Of a stretch of 64,000 nucleotides of DNA, positions 1 through 7,428 are shown in pieces; the first letter of the stretch is position 1; each line of letters starts with the position of its first letter. The DNA lies in the NCBI GenBank assembly GCA_964410285.1, contig CAYPFR010000001.1, positions 372,001-436,000 of the forward strand. Reading direction: 5' to 3'. Both the position numbers and the translations under genes were made by a program. Below the pieces are notes generated by a model, which worked only from the letters and a program-made list of their open reading frames with translations, made no database searches and was not told where the DNA came from. This stretch comes from Fretibacter sp964410285. Lineage in GTDB: Bacteria; Pseudomonadota; Alphaproteobacteria; Caulobacterales; Maricaulaceae.

Positions 1-138
1 GCCGGAGACGCGCTGAAAAACGGCCTTTTTGACAGCTGCGAAATACCGCTTCGTCGGATCGCCACTGGCGAGAGTTTTAGCGACCATGCCGCGCAAATCA
101 TGCAGGAGTTGCAGCAGGATTATGAGAGAAAATTTTAG
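1..138 (+). CDS. C-terminal end of an unidentified protein (5' end outside window)
   Basis: Frame 1 is open from the first base to a TAG at 136-138, giving the last 45 residues of a protein ending in QQDYERKF. The tail is hydrophilic and looks helical (SDHAAQIMQELQQDYERKF). It does not resemble the C-terminus of a GTA or phage large terminase, which would be the expected gene ahead of a portal gene. The fragment is too short to assign; a ParA/MinD-like ATPase tail is only a weak guess. Its stop lies 84 bases before the next gene. Confidence 0.55.
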   Translation, partial: AGDALKNGLFDSCEIPLRRIATGESFSDHAAQIMQELQQDYERKF

Positions 139-222
139 AAGAGCGAGGGCAATTCCGGATGTTTTAAACTCTCGTTAACGCAAAAACGTCATGGGAGAGT
201 CAAGAGTAAAGGTAGAAGAAAT

Positions 223-636
223 ATGGTTTTGAAAAACAAGCTGGCAATGAAACGTAGACTTAAAAATGTGACGCAGGATTTGGCTGAACTCAATCTTGAA
301 CTTGCGAGTCAAATGGTGCTGCTTGCTTCGCAAACGGGAGATACCGACCCTCTTATTCAGGCCGTCAAAGCGCTGCGTCAAGCCGAAGATATTTACACGC
401 TGCAATCAATGCCCCAAGGTAACCTGGAAGTGCAGCAGGCGCTAGGCGATACGCTTTTGACGCTGGGCCGCGCGCAAAATGACATTAAGGCTCTCATGAG
501 CGCCGCCGACGCCTACCGCGCCGCGATCACGCTGGCGTCTATGGTCGGGGATCACAAATTACGCCGCGCGTTAAAACGCAATTTGGGCCACGCAGACGCG
601 CTGCGTCAAAACCTCCAAGGCCGGCAAGCGGCGTAA
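223..636 (+). CDS. small TPR-like helical protein of unknown function
   Basis: 137 residues, start ATG with a purine-rich GTAGAAGA just upstream; a second ATG at codon 9 (MKRRLK) is possible. The N-terminus is basic. The rest is an array of amphipathic helices with TPR-style spacing: AVKALRQAEDIYT around residues 48-60, then ALGDTLLTLGRA and AADAYRAAITLASMVGD around residues 72-110. No signal peptide or membrane segment is visible, so it is probably a cytoplasmic scaffold or partner-binding protein (inference). It sits directly before the GTA block on the same strand, where terminase would normally be, but is separated from the portal gene by about 200 bases containing a palindrome, so it need not belong to that unit. 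A GAGTC site lies at 196-200 in its leader. Confidence 0.7.
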   Translation: MVLKNKLAMKRRLKNVTQDLAELNLELASQMVLLASQTGDTDPLIQAVKALRQAEDIYTLQSMPQGNLEVQQALGDTLLTLGRAQNDIKALMSAADAYRAAITLASMVGDHKLRRALKRNLGHADALRQNLQGRQAA

Positions 637-718
637 TTCTGGGGTTTCCCCGCCGCTAAAACCCCGCCCCAACCCATCCCCGCGGCTGGATTTGAACTTT
701 ATAGCGTTTTCAAATACG

Positions 719-734
719 TAGGAAAATAGTCCTA
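719..734. promoter_or_regulatory. inverted repeat TAGGA-N6-TCCTA upstream of the GTA block
   Basis: Perfect 5-base arms TAGGA (719-723) and TCCTA (730-734) around AAATAG, inside the roughly 200-base AT-rich gap that must hold the promoter of the GTA structural genes. The size suits a dimeric regulator. That it is an operator is inference. Confidence 0.3.
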
Positions 735-834
735 TAACTAATCCCCATCAGGCCGAATTTGGCTAAGTTCTCTTCATCGTCGGAAATCTGTCTGGCGTCC
801 CTCATGGCTTGTGAGCGGAAGAGGATATGTGCTT

Positions 835-2091
835 ATGAAAAATTGGTTTCAGGCGGCCCTTGGCGGCGCGCCGACCTCCATGCCGGCTCAGGCGACCGAA
901 CAAAAGGCTGCGCCACAGCCCTTGGTGGCGCTGCAATTTACCGACGCGATTTCCAGCGGACTTTCTCGCTGTCAGTGGAGCGGGCGTGATTACAGCGCTT
1001 TGGCACGTGAGGGCTATCAGAAAAATGCGGTGGTCTTTCGCTGTGTACGATTGATTGCCGAAGCCGCCGCCTCTGTCTCGCTTTGTGTGCGGCGCGGGGA
1101 GGTCTGTGAGGACAGCGATCCAGCGGAGCGCCTTTTAAGCCGTGGACATGCGGGGGCCAGCGCGCAGGAAATCATGGAGCAATTTTACGGATATCTTCAG
1201 GTGCATGGCAATGCCTACCTAGAAGCGGGCCTCTCTGACGGCGTGCCCGTAGCGATCTATGCGCTGCGGCCTGACCGGCTACGCTGCGTGACCGGCCCTA
1301 ATGGTTGGCCATCTGGATGGGAATATGAAGCGGGAGGATATAAGCGCCGTTTTCGTATCGATAAGGTGACGGGGCGAAGCTGCATTTTTCATGCGCGATT
1401 GTTTAATCCGCTGGATGATCAATCGGGTCACGCGCCCCTCTCTGCCGCCGCTAATGCTATGGATATTCACAATGTGGGAGCGCGCTGGACGAAGGCTTTG
1501 CTTGATAATGCCGCCCGCCCAAGCGGGGCCTTGATCTATAAGGGCACGAGCGGCAGTGACCGGCTCTCTGATGATCAATTTGATCGGCTGAAATCCGAGC
1601 TTGATGGCGCGCATTCCGGCGCCCGTAATGCGGGCCGCCCCATGGTATTAGAGGGCGGGCTAGACTGGAAGGCGATGAGTTTCTCTCCCGCCGATATGGA
1701 CTTTATGGATGCACGCCGCGACGCCGCGCGCGAAATTGCGCTGGCCTTTGGCGTGCCGCCTATGTTGCTCGGGATTCCGGGCGACAATAGCTATGCGAAT
1801 TACAAAGAGGCCAATCTGGCCTTCTGGCGGCAAACGGTTCTACCGCTCGTGGGCAAGACTGCGCGCGGTATGCAGGCGTGGCTCCAGCCATTTTACGGCG
1901 AGGATCTACGGCTTGTTCCGGATTTAGATCAGGTGCATGCACTGTCTGAGGAGCGCAGCCAACTGTGGGCGCGGCTCTCGGGCGCAAGCTTTATGAGTGA
2001 TGCGGAGCGGCGAAAATTGGCAGGGCTTCCTGCGCGCGATATTGCCGCAAAGATGGATGCGCCGGCCCCGCCGGAGCCGCCCCATGGCTGA
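835..2091 (+). CDS. GTA/HK97-type phage portal protein (RcGTA g3 equivalent)
   Basis: 418 residues. It forms the dodecameric ring at the head vertex through which DNA enters and leaves. Family features are the N-terminal region with VVFRCVRLIAEAAA, the GNAYLEA segment, RPDRLRCV, and the late motif AFGVPPMLLGIPGDNSYANY, all typical of the HK97 portal family (Phage_portal, PF04860). The start is taken at ATG 835 because AAGAGGA at 818-824 gives correct spacing; GTG 811 and GTG 829 are in frame but less well placed. It is the first recognisable gene of the GTA block, which runs without a break to 12348, and its last 8 bases overlap the next gene. No terminase gene precedes it. Confidence 0.93.
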   Translation: MKNWFQAALGGAPTSMPAQATEQKAAPQPLVALQFTDAISSGLSRCQWSGRDYSALAREGYQKNAVVFRCVRLIAEAAASVSLCVRRGEVCEDSDPAERLLSRGHAGASAQEIMEQFYGYLQVHGNAYLEAGLSDGVPVAIYALRPDRLRCVTGPNGWPSGWEYEAGGYKRRFRIDKVTGRSCIFHARLFNPLDDQSGHAPLSAAANAMDIHNVGARWTKALLDNAARPSGALIYKGTSGSDRLSDDQFDRLKSELDGAHSGARNAGRPMVLEGGLDWKAMSFSPADMDFMDARRDAAREIALAFGVPPMLLGIPGDNSYANYKEANLAFWRQTVLPLVGKTARGMQAWLQPFYGEDLRLVPDLDQVHALSEERSQLWARLSGASFMSDAERRKLAGLPARDIAAKMDAPAPPEPPHG

Positions 2092-2341
2092 GCGCGCCTT
2101 GACGATAGACCGCACGATAACCTTTAGCTTAGGGCTCGCCGTTTTAGTGCAATCAGCCAGTGCCTTGCTCTGGGTTGGCGCGGCGGAGGCGCGGCTTCTG
2201 GCGCTAGAATCGGTGGTGAATATAAAGCCGCCGGTCTCGGAGCGGCTCGCCCGCATTGAAGAACAAATGGAAATGACCCGTCTGTCGCTCTCTCGCATTG
2301 AGCGCCAGCTTGATGATACGCGCACATCCCCGCGCCCATAA
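2084..2341 (+). CDS. small membrane protein between portal and protease (g3.5-like)
   Basis: 85 residues starting at the ATG inside the end of the portal gene (8-base overlap, so probably translationally coupled). One hydrophobic segment lies at about residues 10-30 (TFSLGLAVLVQSASALLWVG). A helical, coiled-coil-like tail (SERLARIEEQMEMTRLSLSR) follows. RcGTA-type clusters carry a small gene, g3.5, at exactly this place; the match here is by position, size and membrane anchor rather than by a diagnostic motif. Role unknown. Confidence 0.7.
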   Translation: MAERALTIDRTITFSLGLAVLVQSASALLWVGAAEARLLALESVVNIKPPVSERLARIEEQMEMTRLSLSRIERQLDDTRTSPRP

Positions 2342-2349
2342 GGAAAATT

Positions 2350-2820
2350 ATGACACTCTCTAATGCTAGCGGCGAGCTTACGCTTGCCGGATATGCCAGC
2401 TTGTTCGACGTTCCCGATATTTCAGGTGATATTGTAAAATCTGGAGCGTTTTCGGCCAGCCTTTTAAAACTTGGCGGCGCGCCCCTGCCCATGCTCTTTG
2501 GGCATGAGACCCGCACGCCTATTGGCGTTTGGGACCGCGTCCTTGAAGATAGCAAAGGGCTTTACTTACAAGGCCGGCTTTTGCCGCTGGAAAAACCACG
2601 GCGCCATCTTGCTCGCCTCATTCAGACGGGCGCGGTTAGTGGCCTGTCTATTGGTTACCGCGCGCTGCGGGCAAATCGCCGGCCCGCCGGCGGGCGTGAT
2701 TTACTGGAGCTTGATTTGTGGGAGGTCTCGATTGTGGCCTTTCCAATGCTGCGCGAGGCGCGGCTAACCACCGTACAATCATCACCTCACTCCTATACTG
2801 CAAAAAGGAAAATTGCATGA
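2350..2820 (+). CDS. HK97-family prohead protease (GTA g4)
   Basis: 156 residues. This serine protease trims the N-terminal delta domain of the capsid protein during head maturation. The fold signature is ASLFDVPDISGDIVKSGAF near residues 16-34, the catalytic His in LFGHE (about residue 52), and the nucleophile Ser in GLSIGY (about residue 100), followed by DLWEVSIVAFPM. It belongs to the HK97 prohead protease family (PF04586). ATG 2350 follows AAGGAAAA. Its TGA overlaps the capsid ATG (ATGA), so the two should be made together. Confidence 0.92.
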   Translation: MTLSNASGELTLAGYASLFDVPDISGDIVKSGAFSASLLKLGGAPLPMLFGHETRTPIGVWDRVLEDSKGLYLQGRLLPLEKPRRHLARLIQTGAVSGLSIGYRALRANRRPAGGRDLLELDLWEVSIVAFPMLREARLTTVQSSPHSYTAKRKIA

Positions 2821-4049
2821 CAGCCAACCCTAAAAAACTTCCCAAAGAAACTAAAGCCATCTCGGCGCAATCGACATCTATGTCTGATTTCGCCCGCACA
2901 TTTGAGGCCTTTAAAGGCGCGAATGACGAGCGCCTAGCGCAGATCGAAGCCAAGTCACAGGCAGATGCCCTGACAGAGGCTAAGGTTTCCCGCATTGACG
3001 CCGCACTAGAGGCGCAATCAAAGCGCATTGAGCGTTTGGCACTCAGCCAATCCCAACCGACCCTTGGCGGCGGCGCTGTCAATACTGAGGCCAAATCGGC
3101 CTGGTCTAATTACATCCGCAGTGGGGATGTCAGCGCCCTCAAAGCGCTCGAAGGTAAGGCTGCGAGCACGGCCGACAATGAAGGCGGATATGTCGCTCCG
3201 ATTGAGTCCGAGAGCATGATTGACCGCGCGCTTGAAAATGCTTCCCCCTTCCGCATGATCGCGGGCGTCCGCCGCGTCGGCGCGGGCTATTTCCGTAAGC
3301 CCGTTAGCCCGGGCGGCGCAGCCGCAGGCTGGGCGGGGGAAACCGACGTCCGCACTGAGACAACGGCGCCCGCACTTGATCTCATCGAATTTCCTGCTGG
3401 TGAGCTTTATGCCATGCCGGCGGCGACCCAAACTTTGCTTGATGACGGCGTTGCCGATGTCGATCAATGGCTTGCCGATGAAGTGCGCGATGTATTCGCC
3501 AATCAGGAAACGGCAGCCTTTATTACTGGCGACGGCGTAAACAAGCCGCGCGGCCTTTTGTCTTATGACCAGCAGGATAACGCCTCCCATAGCTGGGGCA
3601 ATATCGGCACAATTAGTACCGGCGTTGACGGTGACTTTGACGATGTCGCTCCAGTCGATGCGCTGCTGGACTTGGTTTATGCGCCGGAAACAAAATACCG
3701 CACAAACGCGAGCTTTGTTATGAACCGCCGCACGGTATCGGCTATTCGTAAGTTCAAAGATGCAGACGGTAATTATATCTGGCAGCCCGCGACAGAGGCC
3801 GGCGCGCCGTCGACATTGCTGGGCTACAAGCTTGTCGAGGTCGAAGACATGCCAGACATTAGCAGCGGCGCGACGCTGATCGCCTTTGGCGATTTCCGCC
3901 GTGGTTACCTGATTGTTGATCGCCAGGGGGTCCGCGTCCTTCGCGATCCTTATTCCGCCAAGCCTTATGTCCTATTCTACACGACGAAACGCATTGGCGG
4001 CGGGGTGCAGGATTTCAACGCCATTAAGCTTTTGAAATTTGCAGCCTAA
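2817..4049 (+). CDS. HK97-fold major capsid protein (GTA g5)
   Basis: 410 residues. It builds the GTA head. The first ~100 residues are charged and helical (delta/scaffold domain, e.g. ERLAQIEAKSQADALTEAKV) and are expected to be removed by the protease encoded just before. The mature part starts near NTEAKSAWSNYIRSGD and contains typical Phage_capsid (PF05065) stretches: ADNEGGYVAP, PVSPGGAAAGW, LLDDGVADVDQWLADEV, ITGDGVNKPRGLL and FVMNRRTVSAIRKFKDADGN. The start ATG 2817 overlaps the protease stop and has AAAAGGA upstream. A hairpin with a T-rich tail follows the stop, which could set the capsid level apart from downstream genes. Confidence 0.95.
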   Translation: MTANPKKLPKETKAISAQSTSMSDFARTFEAFKGANDERLAQIEAKSQADALTEAKVSRIDAALEAQSKRIERLALSQSQPTLGGGAVNTEAKSAWSNYIRSGDVSALKALEGKAASTADNEGGYVAPIESESMIDRALENASPFRMIAGVRRVGAGYFRKPVSPGGAAAGWAGETDVRTETTAPALDLIEFPAGELYAMPAATQTLLDDGVADVDQWLADEVRDVFANQETAAFITGDGVNKPRGLLSYDQQDNASHSWGNIGTISTGVDGDFDDVAPVDALLDLVYAPETKYRTNASFVMNRRTVSAIRKFKDADGNYIWQPATEAGAPSTLLGYKLVEVEDMPDISSGATLIAFGDFRRGYLIVDRQGVRVLRDPYSAKPYVLFYTTKRIGGGVQDFNAIKLLKFAA

Positions 4050-4061
4050 GCAACAAGCATT

Positions 4062-4103
4062 GGCCCCGTGCGATGCGCGGGGCCTCTCATACACATTTTC
4101 TTT
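4062..4103 (+). terminator. hairpin with T-rich tail after the capsid gene
   Basis: GGCCCCG (4062-4068) pairs with CGGGGCC (4078-4084), followed 11 bases later by TTTTCTTTT. It is placed between capsid and the next head gene, so it would act as a partial terminator or as an mRNA 3'-end stabiliser within the cluster rather than ending it (inference). Confidence 0.5.
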
Positions 4104-4129
4104 TGCATATATAAAAATGAGGAGGGCTC

Positions 4130-4693
4130 ATGGCCGTCACTGATATTACGCCGCCAGATATCGAGCCTGTCGCGCTGGACTATACCAAGCTTTTCTTACG
4201 CGTAGACACCGATGATGACGATACGCTGATCTTGGACTTTGTGCGTAGTGCGCGCCAGCGCATCGAGCGTCTTATAAGCGGTAGCCTGATTACGCGCCGC
4301 CGCCGATATATATCTACGCGCATATCTGGACGCGGTGTTTTTATAAACCACCATCCTGTGCGTTCTATCGATACCGTTACCTTAACAGCCGGACAGGGCG
4401 AGGAGAGAGTCATTTCGCCGCAGGGGCTCAATATTAACCTACGCTGCCAGCCGCCTGCAATCTCGCTGAAGTCCCGCGCTTCTTGGCAAAGCTATTTGCC
4501 CGGCGCGCAGAACCTTGAAATTGAATTTACCGCCGGTTTTGGTACGGCCGCTGAGGATGTGCCCATGCCCCTGCGTCAAGCCATTCTTTTGCTCACTGCG
4601 CAAAGCTATGAACATCGCGGTGCCGAGCAAGTGCCGCCCCTGCCGATGATGGTTGATGCGCTGCTGATGCCTTACCGGACCTTGCGGTTATGA
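4130..4693 (+). CDS. head-tail connector protein (GTA g6, gp6-like family)
   Basis: 187 residues. This adaptor sits below the portal ring. The N-terminal helix region LDYTKLFLRVDTDDDDTLILDFVRSARQRIE is typical of the gp6-like/phiE125 gp8 connector family, with a late conserved LRQAILLLTAQSYEHRG. Strong ribosome site GAGGAGGG (4119-4126) before ATG 4130. It overlaps the next gene by 4 bases. Because it follows a hairpin and has its own good ribosome site, its expression can be set independently of the capsid gene. Confidence 0.85.
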   Translation: MAVTDITPPDIEPVALDYTKLFLRVDTDDDDTLILDFVRSARQRIERLISGSLITRRRRYISTRISGRGVFINHHPVRSIDTVTLTAGQGEERVISPQGLNINLRCQPPAISLKSRASWQSYLPGAQNLEIEFTAGFGTAAEDVPMPLRQAILLLTAQSYEHRGAEQVPPLPMMVDALLMPYRTLRL

Positions 4694-5007
4694 TTGGGAA
4701 TTTGCGCACGCGGCTTGGCGTTTATAAGCCTCAAATCAATGCCGATGACTTCGGCGGCCATGTCACGGTCTGGGTTTGGCACGGCAAAGTCTGGGGGCAT
4801 ATACAGCCCCGAAGCCTTACGGAAGTGCGTGAAAACGGGCGGTTGAAAGTCACCCAGAGCTACCGCGTCATCACTCGCTTCCGGCCTGATTTCCCCGAAC
4901 GAGCGCGCTTAATGTGGGGCGATAAAGTCCTGCGTTTTGTCAGCGGCTCTGACCCTGATAACCGCCGCGAGCGGCTCCATTTGATGTGCGAGGAGGAACA
5001 ACAATGA
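4690..5007 (+). CDS. phage head closure / head-tail adaptor (GTA g7)
   Basis: 105 residues. It resembles the SPP1 gp16-type head-tail joining family (PF05521): short beta-rich protein with GGHVTVWVWHGKVWGHIQPRS near residues 22-42 and RVITRFRPDFPERARLMW later. It closes the connector between head and tail. It starts inside the stop of the connector gene (ATGA) and ends inside the start of the next, so all three are translationally coupled. Confidence 0.82.
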   Translation: MIGNLRTRLGVYKPQINADDFGGHVTVWVWHGKVWGHIQPRSLTEVRENGRLKVTQSYRVITRFRPDFPERARLMWGDKVLRFVSGSDPDNRRERLHLMCEEEQQ

Positions 5008-5432
5008 CCGATTTTAACGCCGTAAAATCCGTGAGCAGAGCCGTCCATGGCTTGCTGGCTTCGAGCCTGTATGTGCAATCGGCGCTTGGTAATCCTGCGC
5101 GGCTTTATGATGACCCGCCAGAGGATCCAGTTTTTCCATATCTGACCTATGGCCCGATCCGTAGCGAGGATAACTCTGCCCAGGGGGCGGTGATTACAAA
5201 TCATGTTCTGACCTTGCATCTTTGGTCTCGTTATAGCGGACGAGCGGAAAGTCTGGCTTTGCTTGGAACGCTATCCAATGCGCTCACGCGCGAGCCGATG
5301 GAACTTGGCGGGGAGAGCCTTGTGAACCGCCATATTATTTACACCGATTTATTTCGCGCCAGTGACGGGCTGACCCTGCATGGGATCATCCGCTTGCGCA
5401 TCACAACAGACCGCGAATTGGAGACCCTATGA
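5004..5432 (+). CDS. tail terminator, DUF3168 family (GTA g8)
   Basis: 142 residues. DUF3168 proteins are the tail terminators of RcGTA-like particles. The characteristic start AVHGLLASS and the DPPEDPVFPYLTYGPI, LTLHLWSRYSG and GIIRLRITTDRE stretches are present. The start is the ATG at 5004, which has AGGAGGA (4991-4997) upstream and overlaps the previous stop; an upstream in-frame start near 4986 has no such support. It overlaps the next gene by 4 bases. Confidence 0.86.
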   Translation: MTDFNAVKSVSRAVHGLLASSLYVQSALGNPARLYDDPPEDPVFPYLTYGPIRSEDNSAQGAVITNHVLTLHLWSRYSGRAESLALLGTLSNALTREPMELGGESLVNRHIIYTDLFRASDGLTLHGIIRLRITTDRELETL

Positions 5433-5836
5433 GCGCAAAAGCCGGACGTGACATTCTTGTCAAAATTAAAAATGAAACGGGCGATTTCGTAAGCCTTGCA
5501 GGGCTGAGGGCAAAATCATTGCGCTTTAATGCGCGCCCAATTGATGTCACCGATAGCGAGTCAATTCAGGCGTGGCGAGAATTACTGCCCGGAGCCGGCA
5601 CCAAGACCGCAGAAATTACAGGTGCGGGCGTCTTTCGCGATAAGCCATCGGACGCGCTCGCCCGAGAAGCCTTCTTTGCGCAAAGTGCGGCAGAGTACCA
5701 ATTTATCATTCCAGGCTTTGGCACGCTGTCCGGACTTTTTATCATCAGCGCCCTTTCCTATGCCGGAAATTATCAAGGTGAGGCGAGCTTTGAGATGACT
5801 TTGCAGTCTGCTGGTGCGGCGGAGTTTATCGCCTAA
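5429..5836 (+). CDS. major tail tube protein (GTA g9)
   Basis: 135 residues. Matches the TP901-1/phage_tail_2-type major tail proteins found in GTAs: KAGRDILVKIKNETGDFVSLAGLRA at the N-terminus, the RPIDVTDSESIQAWRELLPGAGTK signature in the first half and YAGNYQGEASFEMTLQSAGAAEF at the end. It stacks to form the tail tube. Its stop codon shares a base with the next start (TAATG). Confidence 0.88.
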   Translation: MSAKAGRDILVKIKNETGDFVSLAGLRAKSLRFNARPIDVTDSESIQAWRELLPGAGTKTAEITGAGVFRDKPSDALAREAFFAQSAAEYQFIIPGFGTLSGLFIISALSYAGNYQGEASFEMTLQSAGAAEFIA

Positions 5837-6135
5837 TGTCCTTTCAAAAAGGTGATCGCCACATCACCATAGGTGAGCAGCCTTATCTTTTGCGCCTGAC
5901 GATGGGCGCGCTTGCCGATATTTCCCAGCAGCTCTCTGCTCGCTCGCCTTATGCGCTCTCGCAGCGTGTGCAGGCCCTCACCTTGGCAGAGGCGCGCGTG
6001 CTACTGACCTGTCTTTTGCGCCCCGCCCCTTTTGGCGCACTGACTGTGACAGTAGCCGCCCTACCGGCCGCGGAAATCCAGCGCTTATTGCCCGATATTT
6101 GCGCCGTGTTCGAAGAAAGCTTTCGCCGTGAATGA
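5836..6135 (+). CDS. GTA tail assembly chaperone (g10, gene transfer agent family)
   Basis: 99 residues, with the family pattern KGDRHITIGEQPYLLRLTMGALADI: a short N-terminal beta region followed by a helical segment, as in the Phage_TAC_11 family. Together with the next small gene it takes the place of the lambda G/GT chaperone pair that coats the tape measure during tail assembly (inference from order). The 8-base overlap with the next gene would suit coupling; no slippery heptamer was noticed. Confidence 0.8.
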   Translation: MSFQKGDRHITIGEQPYLLRLTMGALADISQQLSARSPYALSQRVQALTLAEARVLLTCLLRPAPFGALTVTVAALPAAEIQRLLPDICAVFEESFRRE

Positions 6136-6358
6136 CGCGGCTCCCGACCCGCGTGATGTCCCTGATTGGCCGTTTGAGGATTGGCTTAGGCTCGCCGTGC
6201 GGGGCTTTCGGCTCTCGCCCGCCGAGTTTTGGGACCTGAGCCTGCGGGACTGGCTATCCCTGACCCAAATTGATGCGCCCGATGCCCTAAGCCGCGATGA
6301 TCTCGCGGCTCTAATTCAATCCTATCCAGATGAGAGCCAAGATGAATCCAACAGATGA
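6128..6358 (+). CDS. second tail assembly chaperone (g10.1, Phage_TAC_6)
   Basis: 76 residues from a GTG start overlapping the previous gene by 8 bases. The sequence WPFEDWLRLAVRGFRLSPAEFWDLSLRDWL is diagnostic of the small Phage_TAC_6 (PF09550) proteins found between tail chaperone and tape measure in GTAs. Acidic and helical. It overlaps the tape measure gene by 17 bases. Confidence 0.83.
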   Translation: MNDAAPDPRDVPDWPFEDWLRLAVRGFRLSPAEFWDLSLRDWLSLTQIDAPDALSRDDLAALIQSYPDESQDESNR

Positions 6359-6779
6359 AGCGGCCAAGGCCCTTGAAGATTTTGCAAATGGACCGGCATT
6401 GTCCGCCGCTAATGAAACCGCAAAGCTCTTTGAGGCGGCGGGTGAACGTATTGCGAAATCACTTGAGAACGCGGCGCGCCGGGGAGAGCTATCTTTCAAT
6501 AGCCTTGCAGAAAACGTAGCGCGCGATTTGGCACGCCTAGCCGTAGCCGAGCTAATCACCTCGCCCTTGCAAAATGCCGTAAGCGGAATTGGAGGCGCGC
6601 TTTTGGGCGGGCTTTCCGGCGGCGCGGGCGGTAATAGCGGCGGCGGGAGCGGCAAAACACCCGTTACGGTCAATATGACAGTCTCCGGGGTTTCTGACCC
6701 GGCAAGCTTTGCTCGTTCACAAAACCAGATTTCGACAACATTGGCGCGGGCTGTCTCTGCTGGACAAAGATATATTTAG
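6342..6779 (+). CDS. short tape-measure protein (GTA g11)
   Basis: 145 residues. The position between tail chaperones and distal tail genes, the Ala-rich helix (EAAGERIAKSLENAARRGEL), the SFNSLAENVARDLARLAVAELITSPLQNAV segment and the Gly-rich stretch near residues 95-115 match the C-terminal part of lambda-type tape measures used by GTAs. RcGTA g11 is about 219 residues, so this is a particularly short ruler, predicting a short tail. The start is set at ATG 6342, behind a weak GAGAG; ATG 6330 is the alternative. Helical content suits bundling inside the tube. Confidence 0.8.
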   Translation: MNPTDEAAKALEDFANGPALSAANETAKLFEAAGERIAKSLENAARRGELSFNSLAENVARDLARLAVAELITSPLQNAVSGIGGALLGGLSGGAGGNSGGGSGKTPVTVNMTVSGVSDPASFARSQNQISTTLARAVSAGQRYI

Positions 6780-6792
6780 ATAAGGATTTTCT

Positions 6793-7428
6793 ATGACGAG
6801 TTTTCACGACGTGGTATTTCCGCTTCGCCTCGCCTTTGGCGCAAGCGGCGGTCCTGTTCGCGCAACGCAAATTACTGCACTCGCGAGCGGCGGCGAAGTA
6901 CGCAACAATCCGCATAGACAGTCTCGCCGGCGTTATAACGCAGCAGCAGGCCTGAAATCTCATGCCGACCTGCAAAACCTTGTTGATTTTTTTGAGGCCC
7001 GGCAAGGGCAGCTTTACGGTTTCAGATTTCGAGATCCCTTGGATCATAAGTCCTGCGCCCTCAATGATAAACCGCAGGCGGATGATCAATTTATAGGTCT
7101 GGGTGACGGGCAGGAAACCCGCTTCCAGCTTCTCAAAATTTATGGTGACCAGCAGTCGGGTTATAACCGAAAAATCACTAAGCCTGCCGCCGGCTCAGTT
7201 TTGGTTTCCGTGGACGGGACGAAGCTGACGGGCGATGAATTTACGCTTGATGCGCTTACGGGAATCGTAGCGCTAAGCACGCCTGCGCGAGACGGGGCGG
7301 TGGTGCGCGCGGGCTTTCGATTTGATGTGCCGGTGCGTTTTGATGTCGATCACCTCGATCTTAGTCTTGAGGCATTTGGCGCCGGAGAGATCACACAAAT
7401 CCCGCTGTTAGAGCTGCTTTATGCGTAA
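6793..7428 (+). CDS. distal tail protein, DUF2460 (GTA g12)
   Basis: 211 residues. DUF2460 (PF09343) is the distal tail protein of RcGTA-like particles. Recognisable parts are the start FHDVVFPLRLAFGASGGP, then TQITALASGGEVRN, RRRYNAAAGLKSHADLQNLVDFFEARQGQ, LYGFRFRDPLDHKSC, and the closing VPVRFDVDHLDLSLEAFGAGEI and IPLLELL. ATG 6793 is preceded by AAGGAT. It overlaps the next gene by 8 bases. Confidence 0.93.
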   Translation: MTSFHDVVFPLRLAFGASGGPVRATQITALASGGEVRNNPHRQSRRRYNAAAGLKSHADLQNLVDFFEARQGQLYGFRFRDPLDHKSCALNDKPQADDQFIGLGDGQETRFQLLKIYGDQQSGYNRKITKPAAGSVLVSVDGTKLTGDEFTLDALTGIVALSTPARDGAVVRAGFRFDVPVRFDVDHLDLSLEAFGAGEITQIPLLELLYA

